DNA from: Beijerinckiaceae bacterium
GTDB lineage: Bacteria; Pseudomonadota; Alphaproteobacteria; Rhizobiales; Beijerinckiaceae
DNA: 64,000 nt
Reading direction: 5' to 3'
NCBI GenBank assembly: GCA_027532775.1
Contig: JAPZTO010000002.1
Coordinates: 806,001 to 870,000 of the forward strand
Positions 35,414-45,267 of the stretch are shown piece by piece. The notes under the pieces are model-generated. The model was given only the letters and a program-made list of their open reading frames with translations. It had not been told where the DNA came from and did not search any database. Both the position numbers and the translations under genes were made by a program. Every line of letters begins with the position of its first letter. Within the stretch, counting starts at the first letter, position 1.

Positions 35414-36622
35414 TCAGAGCAAGGTGCGCAGGAAAGCGCGGACAGCTTCGGACTCAGTCAACCCGATGGCTGTCCGGAGCGAAGCCGCAGCGGCATCGCG
35501 CTGGCCGAGGGCATCCTGCATCCGGGCAAGCGTGACCCAATAGGGTTGGTGCGTCCTGACCTCTTCGGCCGGAAAAGACTCCAGAACGGCCCGCGCCTCC
35601 GCCGCGCGCCCGGCCTCAACCAGCACAGCGGCATATCCGAGCAAGGCACCGACGCTCGGATGGCGCTCGGCGAGCAGCCGATAGAGCGTGACCAGCGCGC
35701 TGTAATCCGTCCGCCCGGAAAGCGGCCTCTGCACATGGACCGACTGGATGGCTGCCTCGCACTGGAAGCGGCCGAATGTGCCGAACCGTGACGCAGCGAT
35801 CAGCAGCGCCTCCGCCTCGGCGATCAGATCCCGTGACCAAAGGCGCGCATCCTGCCGTTCGAGGGGAATGAACCGGCCCTCGGCATCGCTTCGGGCCGCG
35901 CGCCGCGCCTCGCAATACAGCATCAGCGCCAGCAGGCCTTTGGCCTCGGGCTCATCGGGCAACAGCGAGACGAGCAGGCGACCGAGATAGATCGCCTCCT
36001 GTGCCAGATCACGGATCCCGGCATCGCCGCCGTGATGTCCGTCCCATCCGACGCCATAGGCAGCATAGATCGCATCGAGGATTTCGGCGATCCGCTCGGG
36101 CAATTCAGCCGGGAACGGCACCTCGAAGCGCAATCCGGCCTCCTTGATCTTGGCCTTGGCCCGCACAAGACGCTGTGCCATGGCCGCCGGAGAGACCAAA
36201 AACGCGCTGCCGATCCGCGCGGCGTCGAGCCCCAGAATCGTCTGCAGCATCAGCGGCGTCCGGATGCCCGCTTCGATGGCCGGATGCGCACAGACGAAAA
36301 GCAGCTTGAGGCGCTCATCTGGAATGGCCTGCGGCTCGCTGTCATCGGGCAGGTGGAGGAGGAGCAGATCGGGCTCGGCGGCGGCAGTAACCGTCCGGTG
36401 CCGATAGGCGTTCCGCATCCGGTTGCGGGCGGCCGTCAGCAGCCACGCATCGGGACTTGCGGGAACGCCCCTTTCCGGCCAGGTGCGGAGCGCTGCGACC
36501 AGCGCATCGGCCAGCGCATCCTCGGCGCCGGCAATGTCACGGGAACGCGCAGCCAGAAGTGCCACCAGCCGGCCATAGGATTCGCGCGCGACGCGTTCGG
36601 CAGTATCGCGCGCGAGATCCAT
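35414..36622 (-). CDS. ECF sigma factor with C-terminal TPR-like extension (ECF42 type)
   Basis: A 402-residue regulator. The N-terminal region holds sigma-2 (AEDALADALVAALRTWPERGVPASPDAWLLTAARN) and sigma-4 (LGLDAARIGSAFLVSPAAMAQRLVRAKAKI) segments. A long helical extension of about 200 residues follows with repeats such as YAAVLVEAGRAAEARAVL. This architecture with a preceding YCII/DGPF gene is the known ECF42 group, which lacks an anti-sigma factor and is thought to use the C-terminal extension for control. It begins two bases from the end of the DGPF gene on the same strand. Confidence 0.88.
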   Translation of the reverse strand: MDLARDTAERVARESYGRLVALLAARSRDIAGAEDALADALVAALRTWPERGVPASPDAWLLTAARNRMRNAYRHRTVTAAAEPDLLLLHLPDDSEPQAIPDERLKLLFVCAHPAIEAGIRTPLMLQTILGLDAARIGSAFLVSPAAMAQRLVRAKAKIKEAGLRFEVPFPAELPERIAEILDAIYAAYGVGWDGHHGGDAGIRDLAQEAIYLGRLLVSLLPDEPEAKGLLALMLYCEARRAARSDAEGRFIPLERQDARLWSRDLIAEAEALLIAASRFGTFGRFQCEAAIQSVHVQRPLSGRTDYSALVTLYRLLAERHPSVGALLGYAAVLVEAGRAAEARAVLESFPAEEVRTHQPYWVTLARMQDALGQRDAAAASLRTAIGLTESEAVRAFLRTLL

Positions 36623-36623
36623 G

Positions 36624-36992
36624 TCAGGCCGCCGGCTTGGGCATGGGCGGCAGGACCGGCCGGACCTCGACCGAGGCATAGGAGGCCGATGGCGCGCGGG
36701 CGGCCCATTCCAGTGCCGTATCGAGGTCCGGCACCTCGATCACGAAATAGCCGCCAAGCTGCTCCTTTGTGTCGGCGAACGGCCCGTCCTGCACCATCCG
36801 CTTGCCGTCGCGGACGCGGACGGTGGTAGCCGTATGCGGGCCCTGGAGGCCGTCACCGTTCACGATGATGCCGGCTTGCGCAATCGCGCCGAGGAAGGCG
36901 TTCCAGCCGGCCCAGTATTCCCCGGCATGCTCGGGGTGGTTGCGCTTGGCGAATTCTGTTTCGGGCTCGGTGAGCAAAAGCATGTATTGCAT
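36624..36992 (-). CDS. YCII-related DGPF-domain protein
   Basis: A 122-residue protein with the family core MQYMLLL at the start, GEYWAGWNAF, the DGPFADTKEQLGGYFVIEVPD motif that names the family, and a C-terminal VEVRPVLP strand. DGPF proteins are partners and often targets of ECF42 sigma factors; their biochemical role is unknown. It is the first gene of the two-gene unit. Confidence 0.9.
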   Translation of the reverse strand: MQYMLLLTEPETEFAKRNHPEHAGEYWAGWNAFLGAIAQAGIIVNGDGLQGPHTATTVRVRDGKRMVQDGPFADTKEQLGGYFVIEVPDLDTALEWAARAPSASYASVEVRPVLPPMPKPAA

Positions 36993-37063
36993 GGGGTCAT
37001 TCTTTCATGGCTGGGATGGTGGTCAATTCGGTGTAAAGCTGCTCGTCGTGCCGGCAGCAGCGA

Positions 37064-37513
37064 TCAGTCGAGCATAGAGCGTTTCCCGGCGTGAACAGAC
37101 ACGGCGAAAAGCGCTATGGCGATCGCCACAACGACGGCCAGGATGACAAGCTGGGTCGGGATATTCGCAAAAACGCCGTAATAGGCATCGCCTCCAAACA
37201 GCAGGACATAGCCGACGAGCGAGGCGGCCAGAATGGGCAGTGCAATCCGCCGCCTCATGAGCAGCGCGATCGACCCCGCCAGCCCGCCCAATACGCCGAT
37301 GGCGAAGACGACGCTGAGCCAGGCAGGAAGCGAGAGATAGAGCTCCGCCTGCGATGCCGTCATGCCGATCGCGACGAGGCTCTCTCGCGTCTGGAAGAAC
37401 GAACCGGCAAACTGGTACGCCCCGTAGAGGTTCCATACGACGCCGAATCCGGCTGCCGCCGGTAGCCAGATCGGTGCGCTGGCCTGCAAGGTCCTTGCCG
37501 TTTCTGCTATCAT
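37064..37513 (-). CDS. Small membrane protein of unknown function
   Basis: A 149-residue protein with four predicted membrane helices (about residues 14-35, 55-80, 88-110 and 118-140) and short loops. AGGAGAC precedes the ATG at 37513; the longer frame to 37675 overlaps the RND pump end. No family is assigned. It stands between the RND operon and the DGPF gene on the same strand and may be read from either promoter. Confidence 0.7.
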   Translation of the reverse strand: MIAETARTLQASAPIWLPAAAGFGVVWNLYGAYQFAGSFFQTRESLVAIGMTASQAELYLSLPAWLSVVFAIGVLGGLAGSIALLMRRRIALPILAASLVGYVLLFGGDAYYGVFANIPTQLVILAVVVAIAIALFAVSVHAGKRSMLD

Positions 37514-37655
37514 GTTCCTGTCTCCTGTTCTTCGGTCGCAGGAAGCGAACCCTCCGGCAGGCGCCGCAACTTCGCTTCCCGAACCCATGACACGCGGGAA
37601 GACAGGATTTCGACAGGTCCCCGAAAAATTTTCCTCCCCGGGACGTGGCAATCCC

Positions 37656-40600
37656 TCAGCCGGCCTTCGGGCCACGCAGCACGAGATAGATCGCCGGGAT
37701 GACCAGCACGGTCAGCAGGGTCGACGAGGCAAGTCCGAAAAGCAGCGAGATTGCAAGACCCTGGAAGATCGGGTCTGTCAGGATGGTGATCGCCCCGATC
37801 ATCGCGGCCAGGGCTGTCAGCAGGATGGGCTTGAAGCGGATGGCGCCGGCCTCGATCAGCGTTTCCACTAGCGGCACATCGGGCCGTCGTGCATGGCGGA
37901 TGAAATCCACCAACAGTATCGAGTTCCGCACGATGATCCCGGCCAGCGCAATGAAGCCGATCATGGAGGTAGCCGAAAAGGGCGCGCCGAAAGCCCAGTG
38001 CCCAAAGAGAATGCCGATGAAGGTCAGCGGGATCGGCGTGAGAATCACCAGCGGCACCTTGAAGGAGCCGAACTGGGCGACCACCAGAATATAGATCGCC
38101 AGCAACGCCACGGCGAAGGCCGCGCCCATGTCGCGGAAGGTCACCCAGGTCACCTCCCACTCGCCTTCCCAGAGAAGCGTGGGCTTCGAAAGGTCATCCG
38201 GCTGGCCGTTGAGACGGATCACCGGCTTCGGCAGCGTGCCCCAATCGGCCTTGTCGATCGCCCGCTGCACGGCGAGCATGCCATAGAGCGGGGCCTCGAA
38301 GCTGCCGGCGAGTTCCGCCGTCACCATTTCGGCCGGGCGGCCGTTGCGCCTGAAGATCGGGAAGGACGCCTTCTCGCTTATGATGCGCGTGACATCGCCG
38401 AGCTCCACGGTGGAACGGTCGCCGGGCAGCAGGTTCGCCGGCACGGGAATGGCGAGCGCGCGCTCATCCAGCACCATGTTTCCCTTGGATAGCCCGAGCC
38501 GGATCGGGATGGGCTGCCGGCCCTGCCCGCGATGCGAATATCCCACGACCTGCCCGCCGAAATAGAGGCGGATCGTCTCGTAGATATCACGTTGCTCGAC
38601 TTTGAAGAACTCGAGCTGGTCCTCCGCGATGGCGAGGCGCCTCTGCTCGGCACGGATGCCGAAACTGTCATCGATATCCACGATGAAGGGCACGCTCCGG
38701 AAGATTTCGCGCAACTTCGTGGCCACGGCGCGGCGCGTTTCAGGATCGGGGCCGTAGATTTCCGCAAGAAGCGTGGCGAGAACTGGCGGTCCGGGCGGCG
38801 GTTCCACCACCTTGACCCGCGCGCCATCCGGGAGGCCGGCCCGCGCGATCCGCTGGCGCAATTCGAGCGCGATGGCATGGCTTGCGCGGGTGCGGGCGGA
38901 TTTCGGCTTCAGGTTCACCTGAAGATCGCCCATCTGCGGCTCGGTGCGCAGGTAGGAATGGCGCACGAGGCCGTTGAAGTTGAAGGGTGCTGCCGTGCCG
39001 GCATGGCTCTGCAGGCTTTCAACCTCGGCAACCGGGCGGAAGGCCTCGGCAATGCGCTGGAGAACGCGGTCCGTCTCCTCGACAGAAGCGCCGCGCGGCA
39101 AATCAAGCTGCACGGCCAGTTCGGGCTTGTCGTCGAAGGGCAGCAGCTTCACGGTCACATGCTGGGTATAAAACAAGGCCAGCGAACCCAGGGTTGCCAC
39201 ACCCACCATCAGCAGGAACATCCACGCCTTGCGCTTTGTCGCCAGAACGGGCGTGGCCATCGCGGTGTAGAGGGCGCCCAGCCGGCCGCCTTCCGCATGG
39301 CTCTCGCCAGCGGGCGCATGTTGCGAAGCGCCGAGTTTCATCATCAGCCAAGGCGTGACCATCACCGCGACAAAGAACGAGAAGATCATCGCCGCCGAGG
39401 CATTGGCCGGGATCGGGCTCATATAGGGGCCCATCAGCCCAGATACGAAGAGCATGGGCAACAGCGCCGCAACCACCGTGAGCGTGGCCACAATCGTGGG
39501 ATTGCCCACCTCCGCCACGGCATCCACCGCCGCTTCCGTGCGGGAGCGGCCATCGGCCATCGCCCAATGGCGCGCGATGTTCTCGATCACGACAATCGCG
39601 TCATCGACGAGGATACCGATGGAGAAAATCAGCGCGAACAGGCTTACGCGGTTCAGCGTGTAGCCCATGATCCAGGCAGCAAAGAGCGTCAGCAGGATGG
39701 TGACGGGTATGACGATCGCCACGACCATCGCTTCGCGCCGGCCGATGGCGAACCAGACGAGCGCCACGATCGAGAGCGTTGCAAGCCCGAGATGGAAGAG
39801 CAGTTCATCGGCCTTTTCCTTGGCCGTTTCGCCATAATCCCGCGTGATGTGGAGCGCCAGATCGGCGGGGATGACGCTGCCTTTGAGCTTTTCAGCGGCG
39901 GCAATCACCGCCTGTGCGATCACCACAGCGTTGGCGCCCGCGCGCTTTGCAATGGCGAGTGACACCGCCGGCGCGCGCTCGAAGCTGCCATCGGCTTTCC
40001 GGGCGAGATGCGCCACGCGCGCTTCCTTGGTATCGGTGGCGAGCGAAACTTCGGCAACATCGCGCAGATAGACCGGCCGCCCATCGCGGGTCATGATGGT
40101 GAGGTTGCCGATCTCCTCGATAGAAGCGAGGGTCTGCCCGGCCATCAGCGCGATCTGCTGCCCCTTTTCGCGGATCTGCCCGGCTGGGAAGGCGCGGTTC
40201 GCACCCTCGATCTTCGCCGCAAGCGCCTGAAGGGTCAGGCCTGCTTTCGCCAGTCGCTCCGGATCCGGCGCGATGCGGATTTCTTCGGGCTGCTCGCCGA
40301 CGAGATAGGTAAGCCCGACATTCTCGACGCGCGCAATCTCCACGCGCATCTCGCGCATGACACGCGAGAGATCATTCGGCGTCCAGCGATGTGCGGCCTC
40401 CGGCTTCGGCGTCAGCGTCATCACCACGATGGCCACGTCATCGATGCCCCGCCCGACAACCAGCGGTTCAGGGATGCCAACGGGAATCCGGTCCATATTG
40501 GCGCGGATCTTCTCATGGACGCGGAGGATCGCGGCATCCGACGGCGTTCCCACGAGGAAGCGGGCCGTGACCATCGCGCCGTTGTCGCGTGTCTGGCTGT

Positions 40601-40865
40601 AGACATGCTCCACGCCCGCGATCGACTTCACAATCGTCTCGAGCGGCTCGGTCACGAGCTTGACGGCATCCTCCGCGGAAAGCCCCTCGGCGCGCAGATG
40701 GATATCCACCATCGGCACGGAGATTTGCGGTTCCTCCTCGCGCGGAAGAGCGCCCAATGCCACAAGCCCCAGCGCCAGGGCTGCCACAAGGAACAAAGGT
40801 GTGAGCGGCGATGCGATGAAGGCGCGGGTGAGACGGCCCGCAAGGCCGGGAGACGCTGGCTTCAC
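37656..40865 (-). CDS. RND efflux pump, AcrB/HAE-like inner-membrane subunit
   Basis: A 1069-residue pump. It shows the first helix followed by the large periplasmic domain (PREEEPQISVPMVDI), the proton-relay helix GILVDDAIVVIENIARHWAM with the Asp pair, the RND helix pattern ending GIIVRNSILLVDFIRHA, and the second periplasmic domain. It is a drug- or solvent-type (HAE-like) pump rather than a metal pump, as the CusA signature is absent. It overlaps the adaptor gene by ATGA. No outer-membrane channel gene is nearby, so TolC-like protein must come from elsewhere. Confidence 0.92.
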   Translation of the reverse strand: MKPASPGLAGRLTRAFIASPLTPLFLVAALALGLVALGALPREEEPQISVPMVDIHLRAEGLSAEDAVKLVTEPLETIVKSIAGVEHVYSQTRDNGAMVTARFLVGTPSDAAILRVHEKIRANMDRIPVGIPEPLVVGRGIDDVAIVVMTLTPKPEAAHRWTPNDLSRVMREMRVEIARVENVGLTYLVGEQPEEIRIAPDPERLAKAGLTLQALAAKIEGANRAFPAGQIREKGQQIALMAGQTLASIEEIGNLTIMTRDGRPVYLRDVAEVSLATDTKEARVAHLARKADGSFERAPAVSLAIAKRAGANAVVIAQAVIAAAEKLKGSVIPADLALHITRDYGETAKEKADELLFHLGLATLSIVALVWFAIGRREAMVVAIVIPVTILLTLFAAWIMGYTLNRVSLFALIFSIGILVDDAIVVIENIARHWAMADGRSRTEAAVDAVAEVGNPTIVATLTVVAALLPMLFVSGLMGPYMSPIPANASAAMIFSFFVAVMVTPWLMMKLGASQHAPAGESHAEGGRLGALYTAMATPVLATKRKAWMFLLMVGVATLGSLALFYTQHVTVKLLPFDDKPELAVQLDLPRGASVEETDRVLQRIAEAFRPVAEVESLQSHAGTAAPFNFNGLVRHSYLRTEPQMGDLQVNLKPKSARTRASHAIALELRQRIARAGLPDGARVKVVEPPPGPPVLATLLAEIYGPDPETRRAVATKLREIFRSVPFIVDIDDSFGIRAEQRRLAIAEDQLEFFKVEQRDIYETIRLYFGGQVVGYSHRGQGRQPIPIRLGLSKGNMVLDERALAIPVPANLLPGDRSTVELGDVTRIISEKASFPIFRRNGRPAEMVTAELAGSFEAPLYGMLAVQRAIDKADWGTLPKPVIRLNGQPDDLSKPTLLWEGEWEVTWVTFRDMGAAFAVALLAIYILVVAQFGSFKVPLVILTPIPLTFIGILFGHWAFGAPFSATSMIGFIALAGIIVRNSILLVDFIRHARRPDVPLVETLIEAGAIRFKPILLTALAAMIGAITILTDPIFQGLAISLLFGLASSTLLTVLVIPAIYLVLRGPKAG

Positions 40866-41830
40866 GGCGTCACCACCCGGTCACCCGCCTGCAGGCCGGT
40901 CAGCACCTCAACGCGGCCGCCAGCCTGTTCCTGCCCGAGAACCACCAGCACCTGCCGGGAACCATCAGGGCTCAGCACGGTGATGAAATCGAGCCCGGAG
41001 CGGGTCGTCACAGCGGATTTCGGCACCAGCAGGGCCATGCGCTCGCCCACCGGCACTTCGGCCAGAACGCGCGCACCGACAAAGAAATCCCCGATGCTCG
41101 CGAGTTCAACATCCGCGATCACGCGGCCATTCTCGATCTGAGGGAAAATCTTCACCAGCTTGCCCTCGGTGCGGGACCCCCCTTCGAGGGTTATCGGCAC
41201 GGCTGCCCCCATCCGCAATTGCGCGGCATGCCGTTCAGGCAGGGCCAGACGCAGAAAAAATCCGCCGCCGGCGATCAGCGCGACCTGTTCGCCGGGCATC
41301 ACCACGGCGCCGCGCGTCACCGGCACTTTCAGCACCCGGCCGGCCACGGGGGCGAGCACCTCTCCCTCCGAGGCCTGCTGGATGATGACGGCCTTGTCGG
41401 CCTCTGCCGCGGTGATCTGGTTGCGGATAACATCCTGCTGCGTACGCAGGGCATCAACCCGCTGTTGCGTTCCCGCGCCACGCTCAAGCAGCGTGCGGGC
41501 GCGCTCGTATTCGGCCTGCACATTGGCCTGTTCGGAGCCAAGCGCGCGAATTCGCGCCTCGGCTGCGCGCAATTGCAGCGCGAGCTTGTCGTCGATCACC
41601 ATCGCGATGGATTGACCCTCGATGATGCGATCCCCCTCCGAGACGGACAGGCGCACGAGCGTGCCGCCGATGCGCGGCCGCGCCGGAATGACGTCCCTCG
41701 CCTCGATACGCCCGACCACCGCTTTCGTTTCGATGATGCGCGCCGGTGCCAGTTCCAGCTCGGCCGCCATGGCGGGAGCCATGGCGAAGCAGAACAGGGA
41801 AGCGCTAAGGAGGACACGACCGACCGGCAT
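40862..41830 (-). CDS. RND efflux periplasmic adaptor (MFP) subunit
   Basis: A 322-residue exported protein with a signal peptide (APAMAAELELAP). It has the adaptor order: barrel strand (VVGRIEARDVIPARPRIGGTLVRLSVSEGDRI), a short alpha-hairpin (AEARIRALGSEQANVQAEYERARTLLERG), lipoyl half (GEVLAPVAGRVLKVPVTRGAVV) and C-terminal barrel. It bridges the pump to an outer-membrane channel. It overlaps the pump gene by four bases and follows the DUF2892 gene by 17 bases. Confidence 0.9.
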   Translation of the reverse strand: MPVGRVLLSASLFCFAMAPAMAAELELAPARIIETKAVVGRIEARDVIPARPRIGGTLVRLSVSEGDRIIEGQSIAMVIDDKLALQLRAAEARIRALGSEQANVQAEYERARTLLERGAGTQQRVDALRTQQDVIRNQITAAEADKAVIIQQASEGEVLAPVAGRVLKVPVTRGAVVMPGEQVALIAGGGFFLRLALPERHAAQLRMGAAVPITLEGGSRTEGKLVKIFPQIENGRVIADVELASIGDFFVGARVLAEVPVGERMALLVPKSAVTTRSGLDFITVLSPDGSRQVLVVLGQEQAGGRVEVLTGLQAGDRVVTP

Positions 41831-41847
41831 CTGCCCACGATCCTTGT

Positions 41848-42051
41848 TCAGCGGAAGACGCTGCCGGCCTTGAGGCCGAGCTTCTTCAGGATGATCGCCG
41901 CCGGGCAGAAGCCGGTAAAGGCCGTCTGGAACAGATTGGCACCGACAAAGGCTGTGAGCAGCAGGAACCAGGGTGAGACCGCCCAGGCCAGAGCCACGGA
42001 AACCATGATCATCAGGCCAGCAAAGGCCATCACTGCGTTTTCAATCTGCAT
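41848..42051 (-). CDS. DUF2892 (YgaP-like transmembrane) protein
   Basis: A 67-residue membrane protein with two helices and the conserved end TGFCPAAIILKKLGL. The family matches the membrane part of YgaP-type rhodaneses and is often found with sulfide-responsive or efflux genes. GGAGGAG precedes the ATG at 42051; the longer frame lacks such a site. It is the first gene of the RND operon, next to a palindromic promoter. Confidence 0.85.
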   Translation of the reverse strand: MQIENAVMAFAGLMIMVSVALAWAVSPWFLLLTAFVGANLFQTAFTGFCPAAIILKKLGLKAGSVFR

Positions 42052-42106
42052 GGGAATCTCCTCCGGCAGCATTCGACATGCCCTACATATTCTATTTTTA
42101 ATATAT

Positions 42107-42120
42107 ATTCAAGATTGAAT
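42107..42120. promoter_or_regulatory. AT-rich palindrome at the RND operon promoter
   Basis: ATTCAA-GA-TTGAAT is a perfect 14-base palindrome 55 bases before the DUF2892 start, in a strikingly AT-rich stretch (42085-42120) within GC-rich surroundings. Read on the minus strand it overlaps a possible -35 (TTGAAT). The shape resembles operators of ArsR/SmtB-class repressors such as BigR, but no such regulator is in the window. Confidence 0.55.
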
Positions 42121-42258
42121 TCGTGGGCTGGCGGGACATAGCCATGTCAGTCTGGCGGGAAAATCCCGCAAGCTCCGGGCTCCAACGCCTTTGCCCCCCA
42201 TCCCCGAACAACCGACCTGACCCTGCGGCGGCTCAACTTCCCCTGACGTCGCCCCGGG

Positions 42259-42741
42259 TCAGGTCTCGGGCTGGAGGCCGGCCCGCTTCAGCCGCACGAT
42301 CGCCAGATCAAGCGCGGAAAGGAAATTCGAGCGGTCCTGTTTCGCGAAGGCGCGCGGCCCGCCGGTGACCTGCCCGGCGGAGCGCAGATCATCCATCAGG
42401 TTGCGTGTCGCCAGCGCCATCCCGATTGATTGCTCGGTATGGGCGCGGCCATTGGGTGCGATGACATCCGCGCCGGCCTTGATGCAGCGCGCCGCCAGCG
42501 GAATATCCGCCGTGATCACGACCACGCCGCGCCTGGCACGTTCGGCGATGTAGTCGTCGGCGATATCCAGCCCGGCGCCCACCACCACCCGCTCGATGAG
42601 CGGATCACGCGGGAGCTGCATGTAGCTGTTCGAGACCACGATGGTCTTGACGCCATGGCGGCCTGCCACCTTGTAGACCTCGTCCTTGACCGGGCAGGCA
42701 TCGGCATCGATGAAAACGAGAATGGTCGGGGGCGCGCTCAT
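42259..42741 (-). CDS. UPF0178 / DUF188 family protein
   Basis: A 160-residue cytoplasmic protein with the family core [20 protein letters not shown] at the start, then [33 protein letters not shown], and [13 protein letters not shown] near the end. The fold is related to PIN-like nucleases, and the acidic residues in the first motif would hold a metal. Its function is not established. The start at 42741 gives the family length; the open frame upstream to 42990 overlaps the next gene. Confidence 0.9.
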   Translation of the reverse strand: MSAPPTILVFIDADACPVKDEVYKVAGRHGVKTIVVSNSYMQLPRDPLIERVVVGAGLDIADDYIAERARRGVVVITADIPLAARCIKAGADVIAPNGRAHTEQSIGMALATRNLMDDLRSAGQVTGGPRAFAKQDRSNFLSALDLAIVRLKRAGLQPET

Positions 42742-42874
42742 TCCTTCCCGATGCGGGCTGAAAGGCGACCCGTCAAGCGGCGCAACCTCTCTTTTATTCC
42801 GCACATTTTCACCCCCCGCATCCGAGTACCCTGCCCTGCAGACGATCCGCGCCTGGCCCCCGGATTGCCGGGCA

Positions 42875-44194
42875 TCACCGATAGAGATCAGCCCGGCTGG
42901 GCGGGACATTGAGGGCCAGGGTATCGCCTTCGCGCTTTTTCTTCGATGCCAGCGTCTGGAACAGGCTGAGCGAGCCCCGCGAAAACGCAAGGCTCACACC
43001 CGCGAGATAGGCGAGCCAGATCCGTGTCCGCTCCGGCCCGATCATCGCCTCGGCCTCCGCACGCCGTGCATGCAGCCTTTCGCACCAGAGGGCACAGGTG
43101 CGCGCATAATGCGGCCGCCAACCCTCGATATCGTGGACTTCGAAGCCATGCGCTTCCAGCATCGTCGTTGAATGCCCGATATGATCGACCTCACCGCCGG
43201 GGAAGATATAGGAGGTCATCGCCTTGTATTCCGGCCGCATGCGGTGGAAGGCCCTGTCGCTCCGGCGCCCACGCCGGGTGATCGCATGGTGCAGATAGAG
43301 CCCGCCCGGCTTGAGCAGCCGATGGACTGCGCCGAAATAGGTCGCATGGGCCTTGAAACCGACATGCTCGTACATGCCGATCGAGGCAATCTTGTCGAAA
43401 CTGCCGGTCATCTCCTCGTAAGGCTTCAATTCAAGCGTGACCAGATGGTCGAGCCCGGCAGCCGTGACGCGCCGACGCCCCTCCTCGATCTGCGCCGGGG
43501 AAAGCGTGACGCCATGACCCTTCACACCATATTCCCGCGCCGCATGGATCAGCAGGGCGCCCCAGCCGCAGCCGATATCGAGCAAGGTCTCGCCGGGCCG
43601 GAGCCGCAGCTTGCGGCAGATCATCTCGATCTTGTCCAGCTGCGCCCGCTCGATATCCTCGTGCCATTCGGCGAAATACGCGCAGGTATAGACCATGCGC
43701 TCATCCAGAAAGAGCTGATAGAACTCGTTGGACAAATCGTAGTGGAACGGGATGTCGACTGCGTTCGCCTTCGCCGCATTCAGCGCCAGAGGGCGCCCCT
43801 GCCCGTCGAATCCGCTGCCCGCTTGCATGCCCTTGCCGAAAGCGAGAGGCAGCGCTGTACGGATCAAACGCATCAGCCCCATGCGCTTCAGGACGGCCTT
43901 CGGCTTTTCCGACGGTCGCAAGGCGGCGAGATCGATAAAGGTTCCGCCGCTCAGATCTACCGCACCGCTGGCATAGCCCTTGAGCAATGTATCAAGCCGC
44001 GGACGACGCAGCAGACTCGGCAGAAAGCCGGGATCGCGAAGGTGCAGGCGAAGCGTCGGATGGCGCAAAGTCGGTCCGAGCAGGATCGTGCTGCCATCCC
44101 AGAACTCGACAGGAATACCCAGCGGGAATGCCTCGCCGAGAACCCGGAACAATCCCCGCGTTGGTTCCAGCACTCTGACATCTGTGCTTTTCAC
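42875..44194 (-). CDS. Cyclopropane-fatty-acyl-phospholipid synthase family methyltransferase
   Basis: A 439-residue SAM-dependent enzyme. An N-terminal lipid-binding region is followed by [24 protein letters not shown], the SAM motif [15 protein letters not shown], and [14 protein letters not shown], all standard for CfaS. It adds a methylene bridge to unsaturated lipid chains, which helps membranes withstand acid and stress. The next gene downstream is UPF0178, 133 bases away. Confidence 0.9.
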   Translation of the reverse strand: MKSTDVRVLEPTRGLFRVLGEAFPLGIPVEFWDGSTILLGPTLRHPTLRLHLRDPGFLPSLLRRPRLDTLLKGYASGAVDLSGGTFIDLAALRPSEKPKAVLKRMGLMRLIRTALPLAFGKGMQAGSGFDGQGRPLALNAAKANAVDIPFHYDLSNEFYQLFLDERMVYTCAYFAEWHEDIERAQLDKIEMICRKLRLRPGETLLDIGCGWGALLIHAAREYGVKGHGVTLSPAQIEEGRRRVTAAGLDHLVTLELKPYEEMTGSFDKIASIGMYEHVGFKAHATYFGAVHRLLKPGGLYLHHAITRRGRRSDRAFHRMRPEYKAMTSYIFPGGEVDHIGHSTTMLEAHGFEVHDIEGWRPHYARTCALWCERLHARRAEAEAMIGPERTRIWLAYLAGVSLAFSRGSLSLFQTLASKKKREGDTLALNVPPSRADLYR

Positions 44195-44556
44195 TTGGCT
44201 TGTCCACCCATTCGATGCATGCGGCCAGACATATACTCATGGCCTGCGTCGAGTCATGCGTATACGCCCGGGCATGGATGCTCAACCCGGGCATGAATCT
44301 GCCCTGCCGTTTTGTGCGGCACGAAGTGGCCCGCTCCGCTGTCATCCCTGCCTGGCGTGAACTCGATGTCGTGCGTGGGCAGGAGGCCCCGGATGTTGCG
44401 CAACAACAAGGGCAGCGGCCACCAACCATCCCCGCCGGCCTGAAGATCTCGGGAGGATCACAAGAATGGAAGCCTCGACCGATCACCTTCCCTTGGCAGA
44501 AGGCACGTTTTCAGACGAAACCCGGCCTTGACTTTGCGTTTCTGCCAAATACACGC
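44195..44556. other. Intergenic stretch with short repeats
   Basis: No supported gene. It holds a 13-base direct repeat (CCCGGGCATGGAT at 44267-44279 and CCCGGGCATGAAT at 44286-44298) and a GCGTATACGC palindrome at 44258-44267, about 65-100 bases upstream of the CfaS start. These may belong to that promoter. A 125-codon frame on the plus strand has no family signal and is not called. The right end marks the shift to AT-rich DNA. Confidence 0.5.
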
Positions 44557-45267
44557 CTAGATGGCACGCAAGCTTGATGAGATCTCTTGCGATATTCGAC
44601 CAATATCCTCCATGAAGCTGGAGGAGTGGATTGATCGGTAATCAATATCATTTTCCTGGCATATTCTCCTGATATTTTTGCTTCGGCCTATGATGTAATT
44701 TGCAAGTCTCTTTCTGGATTCTTCGCTCGAGAACCGCGGGTTTCGATTTGTCCAGCATGATCTGGTCTTTCGCCATTCCTCGATGCAACTGAATTTCTGA
44801 TCAACAGAATCCTGATCGCACCCGATCACCAGAGCCTTCACATCAAAGCTCTGCTTATAAATATTCATGAAATCAATACCCATTCCCGATGCGCAGTCAC
44901 GCGTAACAAATTCATCGCCGACGATGATCAGCCCAAAACTGCACCGTCGGAAAATTGCAGAATAGATTTGGTCCATCGCCTCCAAGCGCTTCTCCGCATC
45001 AGGCAAACCATGGTATGCGCGCGATATTGTATCGCAATTCACAATGGCGCCGGCAGTCAGCTGCTTGACTTGGTCTGCAAGAAGGCTCTTTCCGCTTCTT
45101 GGCGGTCCGGCGACGATAAGATTTCTAAATTTGCCAGAGGCTTCGTTTCGAATGGATGCACCTTCAACAGACACAGCGACAAGATCGGATGCTTCGCTCA
45201 CAGCGCCTGCTTCAAGCAATTCCTTCGACTTGGCGACAGCCTTCCAGATATCTTGATTCATCTGCAT
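44557..45267 (-). CDS. AT-rich P-loop NTPase/kinase-like protein, probably acquired
   Basis: A 236-residue protein. Walker A is GPPRSGKS (residues 54-61), followed by a strand INCDTISRAYHG-like segment and a strand FGLIIVGDEF that may be the Walker B or lid region. The C-terminal part (ICQENDIDYRSIHSS) resembles small-molecule kinases, but no family is assigned. Base use is clearly more AT-rich, with Ile, Ser and Lys codons ending in A/T, unlike both neighbours. The ATG at 45267 has GGAG 11 bases upstream; the longer frame begins with TTG and is less likely. It stands alone, with non-coding DNA on both sides. Confidence 0.65.
   Translation of the reverse strand: MQMNQDIWKAVAKSKELLEAGAVSEASDLVAVSVEGASIRNEASGKFRNLIVAGPPRSGKSLLADQVKQLTAGAIVNCDTISRAYHGLPDAEKRLEAMDQIYSAIFRRCSFGLIIVGDEFVTRDCASGMGIDFMNIYKQSFDVKALVIGCDQDSVDQKFSCIEEWRKTRSCWTNRNPRFSSEESRKRLANYIIGRSKNIRRICQENDIDYRSIHSSSFMEDIGRISQEISSSLRAI

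Noticed and set aside
36993-37063. ECF42-type TGTCGA promoter before the DGPF gene
   Set aside because: The gap was read on the minus strand and the motif was not present.
44200-44577. A 125-codon plus-strand frame
   Set aside because: No family signal or ribosome site, and it runs into the end of the P-loop gene on the other strand.
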